5,352 bases of DNA from Rickettsiales bacterium (GTDB taxonomy: Bacteria; Pseudomonadota; Alphaproteobacteria; Rickettsiales; Deianiraeaceae). The notes beneath the pieces are model-generated. The model did not search any database, was not told the origin of the DNA, and worked only from the letters and a program-made list of their open reading frames with translations. The position numbers and the translations under genes were made by a program. Position 1 is the stretch's first letter; every line of letters starts with the position of its first letter. Below, one piece after another: positions 1 through 5,352 of this stretch. Location: contig JAFUUN010000061.1 in the NCBI GenBank assembly GCA_017477855.1, forward strand, positions 1 to 5,352. The letters are read 5' to 3'.

Positions 1-1
1 C

Positions 2-64
2 GAGGGCGTGGCCTCGGGCAGCGCAACACTTTCTCTTGACATTTACAAAAATAAACTATATTAA
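2..64 (+). CDS. Possible C-terminal tail of an upstream gene (5' truncated)
   Basis: Reading from base 2, a frame of 20 sense codons ends at TAA 62-64; its last residues read SLDIYKNKLY. The frame is open to the window edge, so this could be the end of a gene lying mostly outside. I do not recognise the protein. The first six codons all end in G or C, unlike the rest of the window. Twenty codons is too short to prove coding, and a competing frame exists on the other strand: ATG at 42-40, reading MSRESVALPEATPS and also open to the edge. That would be the start of a divergent gene. Either or neither may be real. The promoter for the next gene overlaps this stretch. Confidence 0.25.
   Translation, partial: EGVASGSATLSLDIYKNKLY
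36..62 (+). promoter_or_regulatory. Sigma-70-type promoter for the BI-1 family gene
   Basis: A perfect -35 box TTGACA (36-41) is followed after 15 bases by TATATT (57-62, 5 of 6 matches to TATAAT). An alternative -10, TATTAA (59-64), gives the ideal 17-base spacing with fewer matches. Transcription would start near 69-71, leaving a leader of only about 8-10 bases before the ATG at 79, with no Shine-Dalgarno-like sequence in between. The box quality is strong, but the start site is inferred. Confidence 0.65.
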
Positions 65-78
65 AAAGTGATATTTAT

Positions 79-801
79 ATGGTAGGGTTCAGCGGAGTAT
101 TAGGCACTTCAAGAGTTAGGGAAGTTAGCAAAAACGAAGGTCTTCGCAAGTATATGCTTGGCGTGTATAACTATATGTCAGTCGCACTTGGATTGAGCGC
201 ATTGGTAGCATTTTTGGCAGCTCACAGTGGATTAACAATGGCATTGATGTCGGGCCCAATTGGTTGGATTGTGGCATTTTCACCACTCATTCTGTCAATC
301 GTGATGTCAGTGAAAATCACAACCGCACGCATTTCAACAATCAAGGCACTATATTTCTCATATTCAATCTTGATGGGGTTGTCAATGTCAGCAATTTTCC
401 TCGTATTCAGTGGTGAGGATATTACAAAAACATTCTTTATTACATCAGCAATGTTTTTCTCAATGAGCATTTATGGATACAGTACTAAAAGTGATTTATC
501 AGTGTTTCGTTCATACTTGATGATGGCGGTGTTTGGCATCTTGATTGCATCAGTTGTTAACATTTTCACCCACAGTTCAGGAATGTCATATGCAATCTCA
601 TTTGTTGCAGTGTTTGTATTCACATTCTTGGTTGCGCTTGACACACAAAGCTTGCGCAGAACCTACTATGCAGTTTGTCAAAATACAGATATGGCAACAC
701 GTTTTGGTATCTTCGGTGCATTGCAACTATACATTGACTTCTTAGCAATATTCATGCATCTGTTGCAGCTCTTTGGCGGTGCAGCTGCACGAAGAGATTG
801 A
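79..801 (+). CDS. Bax inhibitor-1/YccA family integral membrane protein
   Basis: A 240-residue inner-membrane protein of the BI-1/TMBIM (YccA) family, whose members act as pH-sensitive calcium leak channels or as modulators of membrane protease FtsH (YccA). The exact role here is unknown. Hydrophobic segments lie at about 27-50, 58-77, 88-111, 115-131, 145-163, 169-188 and 212-233, giving the usual seven-helix fold. Family signatures are LRKYM (22-26) before helix 1, YGYSTKSDLS (132-141), the helix-6 end ALDTQ (186-190) and LQLYIDFLAIF (215-225) in the last helix. Asp188 and Asp220 correspond to conserved acidic residues; in the Bacillus homologue YetJ an Asp pair of this kind forms the pH-sensing latch. 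Length is normal for the family. The ATG at 79 is the only plausible canonical start: it sits just after a good promoter and gives the expected short cytosolic N-terminus. There is no clear ribosome binding site. The next gene follows after 53 bases but has its own promoter. Confidence 0.93.
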   Translation: MVGFSGVLGTSRVREVSKNEGLRKYMLGVYNYMSVALGLSALVAFLAAHSGLTMALMSGPIGWIVAFSPLILSIVMSVKITTARISTIKALYFSYSILMGLSMSAIFLVFSGEDITKTFFITSAMFFSMSIYGYSTKSDLSVFRSYLMMAVFGILIASVVNIFTHSSGMSYAISFVAVFVFTFLVALDTQSLRRTYYAVCQNTDMATRFGIFGALQLYIDFLAIFMHLLQLFGGAAARRD

Positions 802-810
802 ATTGTATTC

Positions 811-838
811 TTGACTTTATTTAGTGAAGTAGTAGAAT
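811..838 (+). promoter_or_regulatory. Sigma-70-type promoter for nusB
   Basis: The 53-base gap between the BI-1 gene and nusB contains TTGACT (811-816, 5 of 6) and, after 16 bases, TAGAAT (833-838, 5 of 6). The predicted transcript starts near 845, only about 10 bases before the ATG at 855. No purine-rich ribosome binding site is present: the bases just before the ATG are mostly T. So nusB is probably transcribed separately from the BI-1 gene, on a very short-leadered mRNA. I saw no terminator between the two genes, so read-through is also possible. Confidence 0.65.
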
Positions 839-854
839 ACTTTTAGTTGTTTTT

Positions 855-1514
855 ATGGAAGAAGTTGTTAGTGAATTAAGTCAGGAAGAACTTGGCGAGT
901 TGCAAAGCATTTTCGGCTCCGTTGATGATGCCAAAACTAAACAAATTATCTTTGACCGTTTCTTAACATATCGCCGCAGAATGGCTCGCTTGGCCGCTGT
1001 GCAAGCGTTGTATTTGCATGATTTGCGCCTCAAAACAAAAACATTAGCTCAAAGCCAGAACCTTTTTAATGATGGTGACGCAGGAAATAAATTGAAAGTT
1101 GATGCACTTAGCTTGTGTCAAGAAGTTGTGTTTTTCTACCGCAATGTTTTCTTTACATCACAGGAATACGGTTGGACGAAAAAGAATAAGAAAATTGACG
1201 AGAGTTTTATGTTTGAAATTGTCAGCACCGCGCTCTCAAATCTCATTGAAATTGACAACTACATTGCCAAACACCTAAATCCAAACTGGACTGTGGAAAA
1301 GCTTGACATCGTCCTGCGTTCAATCATCCGCTGTGCGATTGCTGAAATCTTCATTGGTGAACCAATTGAAAAAGCCGTTTTGTCAAGTGAATACACCAAC
1401 CTCGCCAGTAACTTTTTTGATGGAAAAGAGATTGGTTTTATCAATGGCATTACGGACAAACTCTATGATAGAGTTGTTAAAGAAAAACCGTTTAAGGAGA
1501 AGGCAGAAAGATAA
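855..1514 (+). CDS. nusB: Transcription antitermination factor NusB, N-terminally extended
   Basis: NusB binds the boxA element of rRNA leader transcripts together with NusE (S10) and promotes antitermination during rRNA synthesis; it is cytoplasmic and all-helical. The NusB core starts at about residue 40 with the basic helix RRRMARLAAVQALY (40-53), the RNA-binding motif that normally lies at the extreme N-terminus. The second half matches the family well: NWTVEKLDIVLRSIIRCAIAEI (144-165, ending in the helix that carries the core), SEYTNLASNFFDG (178-190) and KEIGFINGITDKL (191-203). At 219 residues it is longer than the usual 130-160. The excess is an acidic, helix-like stretch at 1-39 (ELSQEELGELQSIFG region) and a loop near 64-80. 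The ATG at 855 is chosen because the next in-frame ATG (981, Met43) would cut off part of the Arg-rich motif. The tail KEKPFKEKAER is basic and may be disordered. Confidence 0.9.
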   Translation: MEEVVSELSQEELGELQSIFGSVDDAKTKQIIFDRFLTYRRRMARLAAVQALYLHDLRLKTKTLAQSQNLFNDGDAGNKLKVDALSLCQEVVFFYRNVFFTSQEYGWTKKNKKIDESFMFEIVSTALSNLIEIDNYIAKHLNPNWTVEKLDIVLRSIIRCAIAEIFIGEPIEKAVLSSEYTNLASNFFDGKEIGFINGITDKLYDRVVKEKPFKEKAER

Positions 1515-1527
1515 AAGAGTTTATAAT

Positions 1528-1611
1528 ATGAGCAGCAGGGCCAAAGATGCTGAAAAGTTCAAATATGTCAACATACTAAGTCAACAAGCAATTAGCAACA
1601 TCGTTAAATGA
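1528..1611 (+). CDS. Possible small protein of 27 residues, unrecognised
   Basis: An ATG at 1528, 13 bases after the nusB stop, opens a 27-codon frame ending at TGA 1609-1611. It begins MSSRAKDAEKFKYVNILSQQ, is rich in charged and helix-favouring residues, and has no signal peptide or membrane segment. A weak purine stretch (AAAGAG, 1513-1518) lies about 9 bases upstream. It would be co-transcribed with nusB. I do not recognise it. It is not a displaced end of NusB, because NusB already has its normal conserved C-terminal helix. It could equally be a chance frame in AT-rich intergenic DNA. Confidence 0.25.
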   Translation: MSSRAKDAEKFKYVNILSQQAISNIVK

Positions 1612-1687
1612 GCTTGAAGAAAAAAGTGATTTTTTACTGGCATAAATAATAACAAATGATATTTGATGCTATTTACAAAAGCTTTTC

Positions 1688-1716
1688 TTGATTGCTTGTT
1701 TTCGTAAAATTAAAAT
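1688..1716 (+). promoter_or_regulatory. Candidate promoter upstream of map-recJ
   Basis: TTGATT (1688-1693, 4 of 6) and TAAAAT (1711-1716, 5 of 6) are separated by exactly 17 bases. A transcript from here would carry a leader of about 80 bases before the GTG of map. This is the better-formed of two candidates in the gap, but AT-rich DNA makes chance matches common. Confidence 0.4.
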
Positions 1717-1767
1717 AATCATTCCATTATAGAAAAAAACACAAACAGCTAACAAAATAAAGTCGTC

Positions 1768-1798
1768 TTGACTATTAAAACAATCTGGCACTGATAAG
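1768..1798 (+). promoter_or_regulatory. Alternative promoter boxes directly before map
   Basis: TTGACT (1768-1773) lies 34 bases before the map start codon, like the TTGAC boxes of the two upstream genes. The -10 is poor: GATAAG (1793-1798, 4 of 6) at a 19-base spacing. If used, transcription would begin at or just past the GTG at 1802, which argues for a leaderless message, a later start codon, or no promoter here. Confidence 0.3.
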
Positions 1799-1801
1799 AA
1801 T

Positions 1802-2578
1802 GTGAGAATTTACAACAAAAATGACTTTGAAAAGATGAAAGTTGCTGGCCGTTTGACCGCTTCAATATTGAATAAACTTGATGATTTTATCAAAGTCGGA
1901 ATGACAACGCAGGAGATTGATGATTTCTGCGCCGAGGAAATCAAAAAAGGTGGAGGAATTTCCGCGTGTCTTGGCTACGAAGGTTACCCGAAATACACAT
2001 GCACTTCAATAAATGATGTGGTTTGCCACGGAATTCCTGACAACACAAAATTGCAAGATGGCGACATTATCAACGTTGACATTACCACAATTGTTGATGG
2101 CTATTTTGGCGATGCAAGCAAAATGTATATGGTTGGCAATTCGTTCAAAGAGGGTAAAAAGGACAAAGAAAAAAAGCTCGTTCAAGTCACCAAAGAGTGC
2201 TTGGAGATTGGCATAAAATGTTGCAAGCCCGGCACAAAGCTACTGGAAATTGGCAAGAGGATACAGCAACATGCTGAGAAAAATGGTTTTTCTGTTGTGA
2301 GGGATTATTGCGGACATGGTTGCGGAAAGGTTTTCCACGACCAACCAATGGTATTGCACTATCTGCCACCGCTACTTGAAAGGCGCTTTTTTGACGTAAC
2401 ACTCAAACCTGGGATGATTTTTACGATTGAGCCCATGATAAACATTGGTGACTGGCACCTGCACGTCAGTAAAGAAGATGGATGGACTGCTCGTACGGAT
2501 GATGGGCTGCCATCTGCGCAATGGGAGCACACTCTTGGAATTACTGAAAACGGTTGCGTGATCTTTACAAAAGAATGA
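1802..2578 (+). CDS. map: Methionine aminopeptidase, type I
   Basis: This enzyme removes the initiator methionine from nascent proteins, after deformylation, when the second residue is small; it is a cytosolic dinuclear metalloenzyme of the pita-bread fold. The 258 residues cover the whole family length without an N-terminal extension. All five metal ligands are visible: Asp93 (NVDITT), Asp104 (YFGDAS), His172 (YCGHGCG), Glu210 (TIEPM) and Glu242 (QWEHT). The conserved active-site histidines His76 (VVCHGIP) and His179 (VFHDQP) are also present. Compared with the E. coli enzyme as I recall it, there are short insertions in a Lys-rich loop (about 116-125) and around 188-195 (LPPLLERR). The start is GTG at 1802, because the opening RIYNKNDFEKMK matches the family start and the only in-frame alternative, ATG at Met12, would remove it; the ATG at 1800 runs straight into TGA. 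Its stop overlaps the recJ ATG (ATGA at 2575-2578), so recJ is translationally coupled to it. Confidence 0.95.
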   Translation: MRIYNKNDFEKMKVAGRLTASILNKLDDFIKVGMTTQEIDDFCAEEIKKGGGISACLGYEGYPKYTCTSINDVVCHGIPDNTKLQDGDIINVDITTIVDGYFGDASKMYMVGNSFKEGKKDKEKKLVQVTKECLEIGIKCCKPGTKLLEIGKRIQQHAEKNGFSVVRDYCGHGCGKVFHDQPMVLHYLPPLLERRFFDVTLKPGMIFTIEPMINIGDWHLHVSKEDGWTARTDDGLPSAQWEHTLGITENGCVIFTKE

Positions 2579-4353
2579 CAGAGACATTGACGACAGTTAG
2601 GGGTTTTAAGGCCGTGCAAAGAGAATACAAGAAGAATTTATATCTAAAACATATCGTCAACAAAGAGAGCAAGTTTTTGGCCGAAATGTATGCCTCGCGC
2701 GGGATTGGTGTTGCTGACAAAGACAGTTTTTTAGAGCCCAAACTGCGTAACTTACTTCCTCCTGTAAATGTATTGAAAGACGCCGAAACGGCAGCCAAAA
2801 GGATAATCAAGGCCATTGACAATAAGGAGAAAATATGCATATACGGCGACTACGATGTGGACGGAACAACCTCAACCTCGCTGATGATTTTGTGGCTCAA
2901 AAAGCTGGGCGTGGAGGCAGATTATTACATCCCAGACCGCTTGACAGAGGGCTACGGCGCAAACAATTCTGCGGTGGAAAAAATTGCTAAAAATGGGACA
3001 AAATTACTCATCTTTGTTGACTGTGGCGCAACTGCGAACGAGCAACTGGAATTGGCCAACAAACTCGGTGTTGATGTGATAATTTTAGACCACCACAAGA
3101 CGACAGATGACCTGCCAATTTGCGCGGCGCATGTCAATCCAAACCGCCTTGACGAGACAGAAATTGACGACCAACTGCATCATATTTGTGCCTGCGGAGT
3201 TGTGTTTTTGACACTAATTTCCTGCACGAAGTTGCTGAAAGAGGGCGGCAAAGAGGCGCCAGATTTGATAAAATTTGTCCCACTGGTTGCGTTTGCAACA
3301 ATATGTGATGTCATGGCGCTGACCCCACTAAATAGGGCATTCGTTCGCACAGGAATAGAGTTTTTGGATAAAAACAAGGCCAACCCGAGCGCCACATTCA
3401 ACCTCTACTCATTCGTTGACAAATCGGGCACAAATTACAGAATTTCCAAGATAACACCATACACTTTTGGCTTTATAATTGGTCCAATGGTGAATGCCGG
3501 CGGGCGCATCGGGAAGTCAGATTTGGGCGTAAAATTGATGACTTCAACGGACAAAAAAACCGTAAGTGAAATAGCAGAAGAACTGTTTTTACTAAACAAC
3601 GAGCGCAAACAAATAGAGCAAGATGCACTGGAAGAAGTGGCAAAGGGGCGCAATGAAATACAGCGGCAAATTGCGGAGCAAGGGTTCATTTTGGTCTACT
3701 CAAAAAGCTGGCACGAGGGCGTAATTGGTCTCATCGCATCGCGCATCAAAGAGCGTTTTTGCTACCCAACAATCGCAGGAACAATCAACCAAGATGGCCT
3801 TATGAAATTCTCGTGCAGGTCGGTTGATGGAGTTGACATTGGGCGGCTAATTTTGCAGGCAAAGGAGCGCGGACTGCTGGAAAATGGTGGCGGCCATGAG
3901 CTTGCTGGCGGACTGTCATTGCTGGAGAAAAACCTCCAAGCGTTCATTGATTTCATGCGCGAGCACGCCAAGCAGGATGCCGAGCGCAGTTTTCAAAATC
4001 GCACCATTGAGTATGACACGGCCATCTCGTTGAGCGGCCTGACAGAGGATTTGATTGAAACCGTTGCAAAGTTGGAGCCCTTTGGTATTGGCAATCCGAA
4101 GCCAGTTTTTCTGGTGCAGGATGTGAAAATTATGTTCATTGATGTGGTGAAGGAAAAGCATATCAAAATCCGTTTTACTGATGGCACAACCAGCGAACAT
4201 GCCTTCTGTTTTGGGGGTGTTGGCACGCCTCTTGGCAATTTTTTGATGTCCTCAAAAGGCAAAAATATTGATCTCCTTGCGACCGCAGAAATGAGCGAAT
4301 GGCAAGGCAAAAAGCAGAAAAGTATCAAGATTGAGGATGTGGTGGCTATTTAA
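2575..4353 (+). CDS. recJ: Single-stranded-DNA-specific exonuclease RecJ
   Basis: RecJ degrades single-stranded DNA 5' to 3' using Mn/Mg ions and serves RecFOR recombination, mismatch repair and base excision repair. The 592 residues include the full DHH phosphoesterase core: YGDYDVDGTT (90-99, with Asp92, Asp94 and Asp96), VDCG (148-151), DHH (172-174) and CD (244-245). A linking segment carries NAGGRIG (307-313). The DHHA1 domain has WHEGVIGLIASR (379-390), the substrate-contacting SCRS (413-416) and GGGHELAGG (438-446). A C-terminal OB-like domain follows, including EPFGIGNPKPVF (501-512), a RecJ hallmark. Length is typical of RecJ (about 570-600), and no catalytic residue appears missing. 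I place the start at the ATG 2575, which overlaps the map stop by four bases; a TTG at 2554 would add only seven residues inside map and is less likely. No Shine-Dalgarno is evident, consistent with coupled translation. The 3' end overlaps the convergent prepilin gene by 8 bp. Confidence 0.95.
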   Translation: MTETLTTVRGFKAVQREYKKNLYLKHIVNKESKFLAEMYASRGIGVADKDSFLEPKLRNLLPPVNVLKDAETAAKRIIKAIDNKEKICIYGDYDVDGTTSTSLMILWLKKLGVEADYYIPDRLTEGYGANNSAVEKIAKNGTKLLIFVDCGATANEQLELANKLGVDVIILDHHKTTDDLPICAAHVNPNRLDETEIDDQLHHICACGVVFLTLISCTKLLKEGGKEAPDLIKFVPLVAFATICDVMALTPLNRAFVRTGIEFLDKNKANPSATFNLYSFVDKSGTNYRISKITPYTFGFIIGPMVNAGGRIGKSDLGVKLMTSTDKKTVSEIAEELFLLNNERKQIEQDALEEVAKGRNEIQRQIAEQGFILVYSKSWHEGVIGLIASRIKERFCYPTIAGTINQDGLMKFSCRSVDGVDIGRLILQAKERGLLENGGGHELAGGLSLLEKNLQAFIDFMREHAKQDAERSFQNRTIEYDTAISLSGLTEDLIETVAKLEPFGIGNPKPVFLVQDVKIMFIDVVKEKHIKIRFTDGTTSEHAFCFGGVGTPLGNFLMSSKGKNIDLLATAEMSEWQGKKQKSIKIEDVVAI

Positions 4354-5352
4354 CCGGCTCCATAACCTTAATCAAATCACATCCATACTGCGCGTTTGTG
4401 CTTGTATTGTAGATCGCATGTTCAATATCATTTCCAGCTGCATCATAGCAATATTTCTTCATTTTTTCTGCATCCGCCTCATTAATTCCTTTTGCCGGAA
4501 CAATTCCCATCAAGTTTCCAGTTGTTGGACGGCCGTCATCAATTTTTGCGTCAAGCTGTGATGCCAATTTAGCGCCCAAAGCAGATGTATATGTGTTTGC
4601 TGCACGGAGCCATTGGCCACCACTTCCTTGCTGCCAAATTAGGCCATTGAAGATCATGATATTCTTATCCAGCAATCTGTTGACAAAATAATTCTCACCA
4701 GTCATTGGAAGATTTCTTAAATAAGAAGCGGCATTTTTCTTATGAAAAGCATAAATTCTTAAGTATACATTTCTGTCAAATGATGTCTTATAATAGTCGC
4801 TTCGCCATCCATTTTCACGGAATAATTTGTAGACAAAATTACTATTTTTTTCAGTCATACCTGTCGATAAATGCTGTCTGTAATCGTTATCACCTTCAAT
4901 TAAGCCGGTAACCACTAAATTATTGAAGAGTGGAATTTGCGTCCATGTGCTTGAAACTAGTTTTGCGGGCACAGCGACATCAGTGGTAAACTGTTGACAC
5001 CATTGCTGAACGTTGAAATGATAAGTCCATGGCCCAGTATTGTTCTGGCACGCTGTATCGTTTCTTGCACAAGCCGGACCTTGGAACACTGAATATTTTA
5101 TGCATTGTTTGTATGGCAGTGAGCTTGGCACATAGCGATAAGTATCATAAAACTGATGAAAAGCTTTCTCATAGTAATCAAATTCAAAGATTATTCTTTG
5201 AATTTTAGCACGATCAACAATTTGACGACCAACTAATAAAGATCCTACAAGTAAAGATAATATTAATAATACAATAGATAATTCTATTAAAGTAAAAGAT
5301 TTTTTAAAAAGAGATGATGAAGTTCTTAACCTACTCTCTCTCTCTCTCTCTC
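4346..5352 (-). CDS. Type IV prepilin/pseudopilin-like protein, N-terminal methylation motif (5' end outside window)
   Basis: The frame is open from the window edge to TAG at 4348-4346, giving 334 visible residues. Near the start it has a prepilin leader: basic residues and Lys-Lys-Ser, then FTLIELSIVLLILSLLVG (19-36), with the invariant Glu at +5 (Glu23) and a hydrophobic helix of about 20 residues. Prepilin peptidase would cut after Ser18; the usual residue there is Gly, though Ala and Ser occur. Next comes an amphipathic helix (DRAKIQRIIFEFDYYEKAFH), then an exported globular domain with six cysteines (83, 94, 101, 118, 301, 324), suggesting disulfides. A LDAKIDDGRPTTG segment (266-278) resembles a loop I recall from alphaproteobacterial prepilin-like proteins. 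It is much larger than a standard pilin of about 150 residues, so it may be a minor pilin, pseudopilin or adhesin tip; the choice is open. No ATG, GTG or TTG occurs in frame before the cleavage site within the window, so the true start lies beyond base 5352. A GTG at 5131 is in frame but would lose the whole signal. Confidence 0.85.
   Translation of the reverse strand, partial: ERERESRLRTSSSLFKKSFTLIELSIVLLILSLLVGSLLVGRQIVDRAKIQRIIFEFDYYEKAFHQFYDTYRYVPSSLPYKQCIKYSVFQGPACARNDTACQNNTGPWTYHFNVQQWCQQFTTDVAVPAKLVSSTWTQIPLFNNLVVTGLIEGDNDYRQHLSTGMTEKNSNFVYKLFRENGWRSDYYKTSFDRNVYLRIYAFHKKNAASYLRNLPMTGENYFVNRLLDKNIMIFNGLIWQQGSGGQWLRAANTYTSALGAKLASQLDAKIDDGRPTTGNLMGIVPAKGINEADAEKMKKYCYDAAGNDIEHAIYNTSTNAQYGCDLIKVMEPVK
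5334..5352. repeat. Dinucleotide (CT/GA) microsatellite, at least 9.5 units
   Basis: An uninterrupted alternation of C and T runs for 19 bases to the window end, so its full length is unknown. On the minus strand it is (GA)n, lies inside the prepilin reading frame 37 bases before the codon for the mature N-terminal Phe, and is read as alternating Glu-Arg. A change of one unit would shift the frame of everything downstream. Confidence 0.9.

Larger units (their letters stand above)
1612..1801. other. AT-rich intergenic region upstream of map
   Basis: About 190 bases of strongly AT-rich DNA with no reading frame of note. It holds a weak hairpin of A and T runs (around 1618-1638) that could be a poor terminator for nusB, and two sets of promoter-like boxes. 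No tRNA, small RNA or riboswitch structure could be recognised by eye. Confidence 0.6.

Noticed and set aside
222..470. Antisense frame of 82 codons opposite the BI-1 family gene
   Set aside because: The sense strand carries a complete seven-helix family protein; the antisense product resembles nothing known.
1618..1638. Rho-independent terminator after nusB
   Set aside because: The only hairpin is a run of A against T with a mismatch and almost no G-C pairs; it is too weak to call.
2554..2577. TTG start for recJ seven codons upstream of the ATG
   Set aside because: It would lie inside map with no supporting ribosome binding site; the ATGA overlap at 2575 is the common arrangement, and the extra residues add no conserved motif.
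3993..4328. Antisense open frame of 111 codons opposite the recJ C-terminal region, and similar shorter antisense frames across map and recJ
   Set aside because: They lie fully inside genes with intact catalytic motifs, have no recognisable domains and no promoter or ribosome binding site; they are shadows of coding sequence.
4331..4561. Plus-strand frame of 76 codons after recJ
   Set aside because: It is opposite the prepilin coding sequence, overlaps the recJ end in another frame and has no recognisable features.
4346..5131. Prepilin gene starting at the in-frame GTG at 5131
   Set aside because: That start would remove the FTLIEL cleavage motif and the membrane helix, which are in the same open frame immediately upstream.
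2575..5352. RecJ plus neighbouring surface protein as part of a defence island
   Set aside because: RecJ is a complete housekeeping exonuclease coupled to map; no nuclease-effector, toxin, reverse transcriptase or recombinase gene is nearby.

Overview
The window reads as chromosomal DNA of an AT-leaning alphaproteobacterium. The methionine aminopeptidase, the NusB and above all the type IV prepilin-like protein recall Rickettsiales/Holosporales-type, host-associated lineages. This placement rests on remembered family resemblance and is not proven. All genes use ordinary stop codons (TGA, TAA, TAG) and the standard bacterial code. No tRNA, rRNA, CRISPR array, transposase or phage gene is visible.

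Layout: (i) 1-78 is a short, unusually GC-rich edge, possibly the end of an unseen gene, leading into a TTGACA-type promoter. (ii) 79-801 (+) encodes a seven-helix Bax inhibitor-1/YccA family membrane protein. (iii) 855-1514 (+) encodes a NusB-family antitermination factor with an extra N-terminal stretch of about 40 residues, behind its own good promoter. (iv) 1515-1801 is an AT-rich gap with a possible 27-residue ORF and promoter-like boxes. (v) 1802-2578 (+) encodes type I methionine aminopeptidase, and its stop overlaps the ATG of recJ (2575-4353, +) in an ATGA junction, so the two form a translationally coupled pair. (vi) 4346-5352 (-) encodes a large type IV prepilin/pseudopilin-like protein whose 5' end lies beyond the window. 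It converges on recJ with an 8-bp overlap of the two coding ends.

The first four main genes are housekeeping: membrane/calcium homeostasis (BI-1), rRNA antitermination (NusB), N-terminal Met removal (Map) and recombination/mismatch repair exonuclease (RecJ). They are not an obvious pathway; only map-recJ is physically tied together. The promoter-led genes share a style: a TTGAC box 34-44 bases before the start codon, little or no 5' leader and no clear Shine-Dalgarno sequence.

The most interesting part is the right edge. The prepilin reading frame passes through a 19-base (CT/GA) dinucleotide tract just before its cleavage site, with no start codon downstream of the tract. Its N-terminal coding segment is about 24.5% GC, clearly lower than the part that follows. 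Together these raise the possibility of a phase-variable and/or cassette-built surface pilin, although an assembly end at a repeat is an equally serious explanation. I see no clear undescribed multi-gene system in the window.
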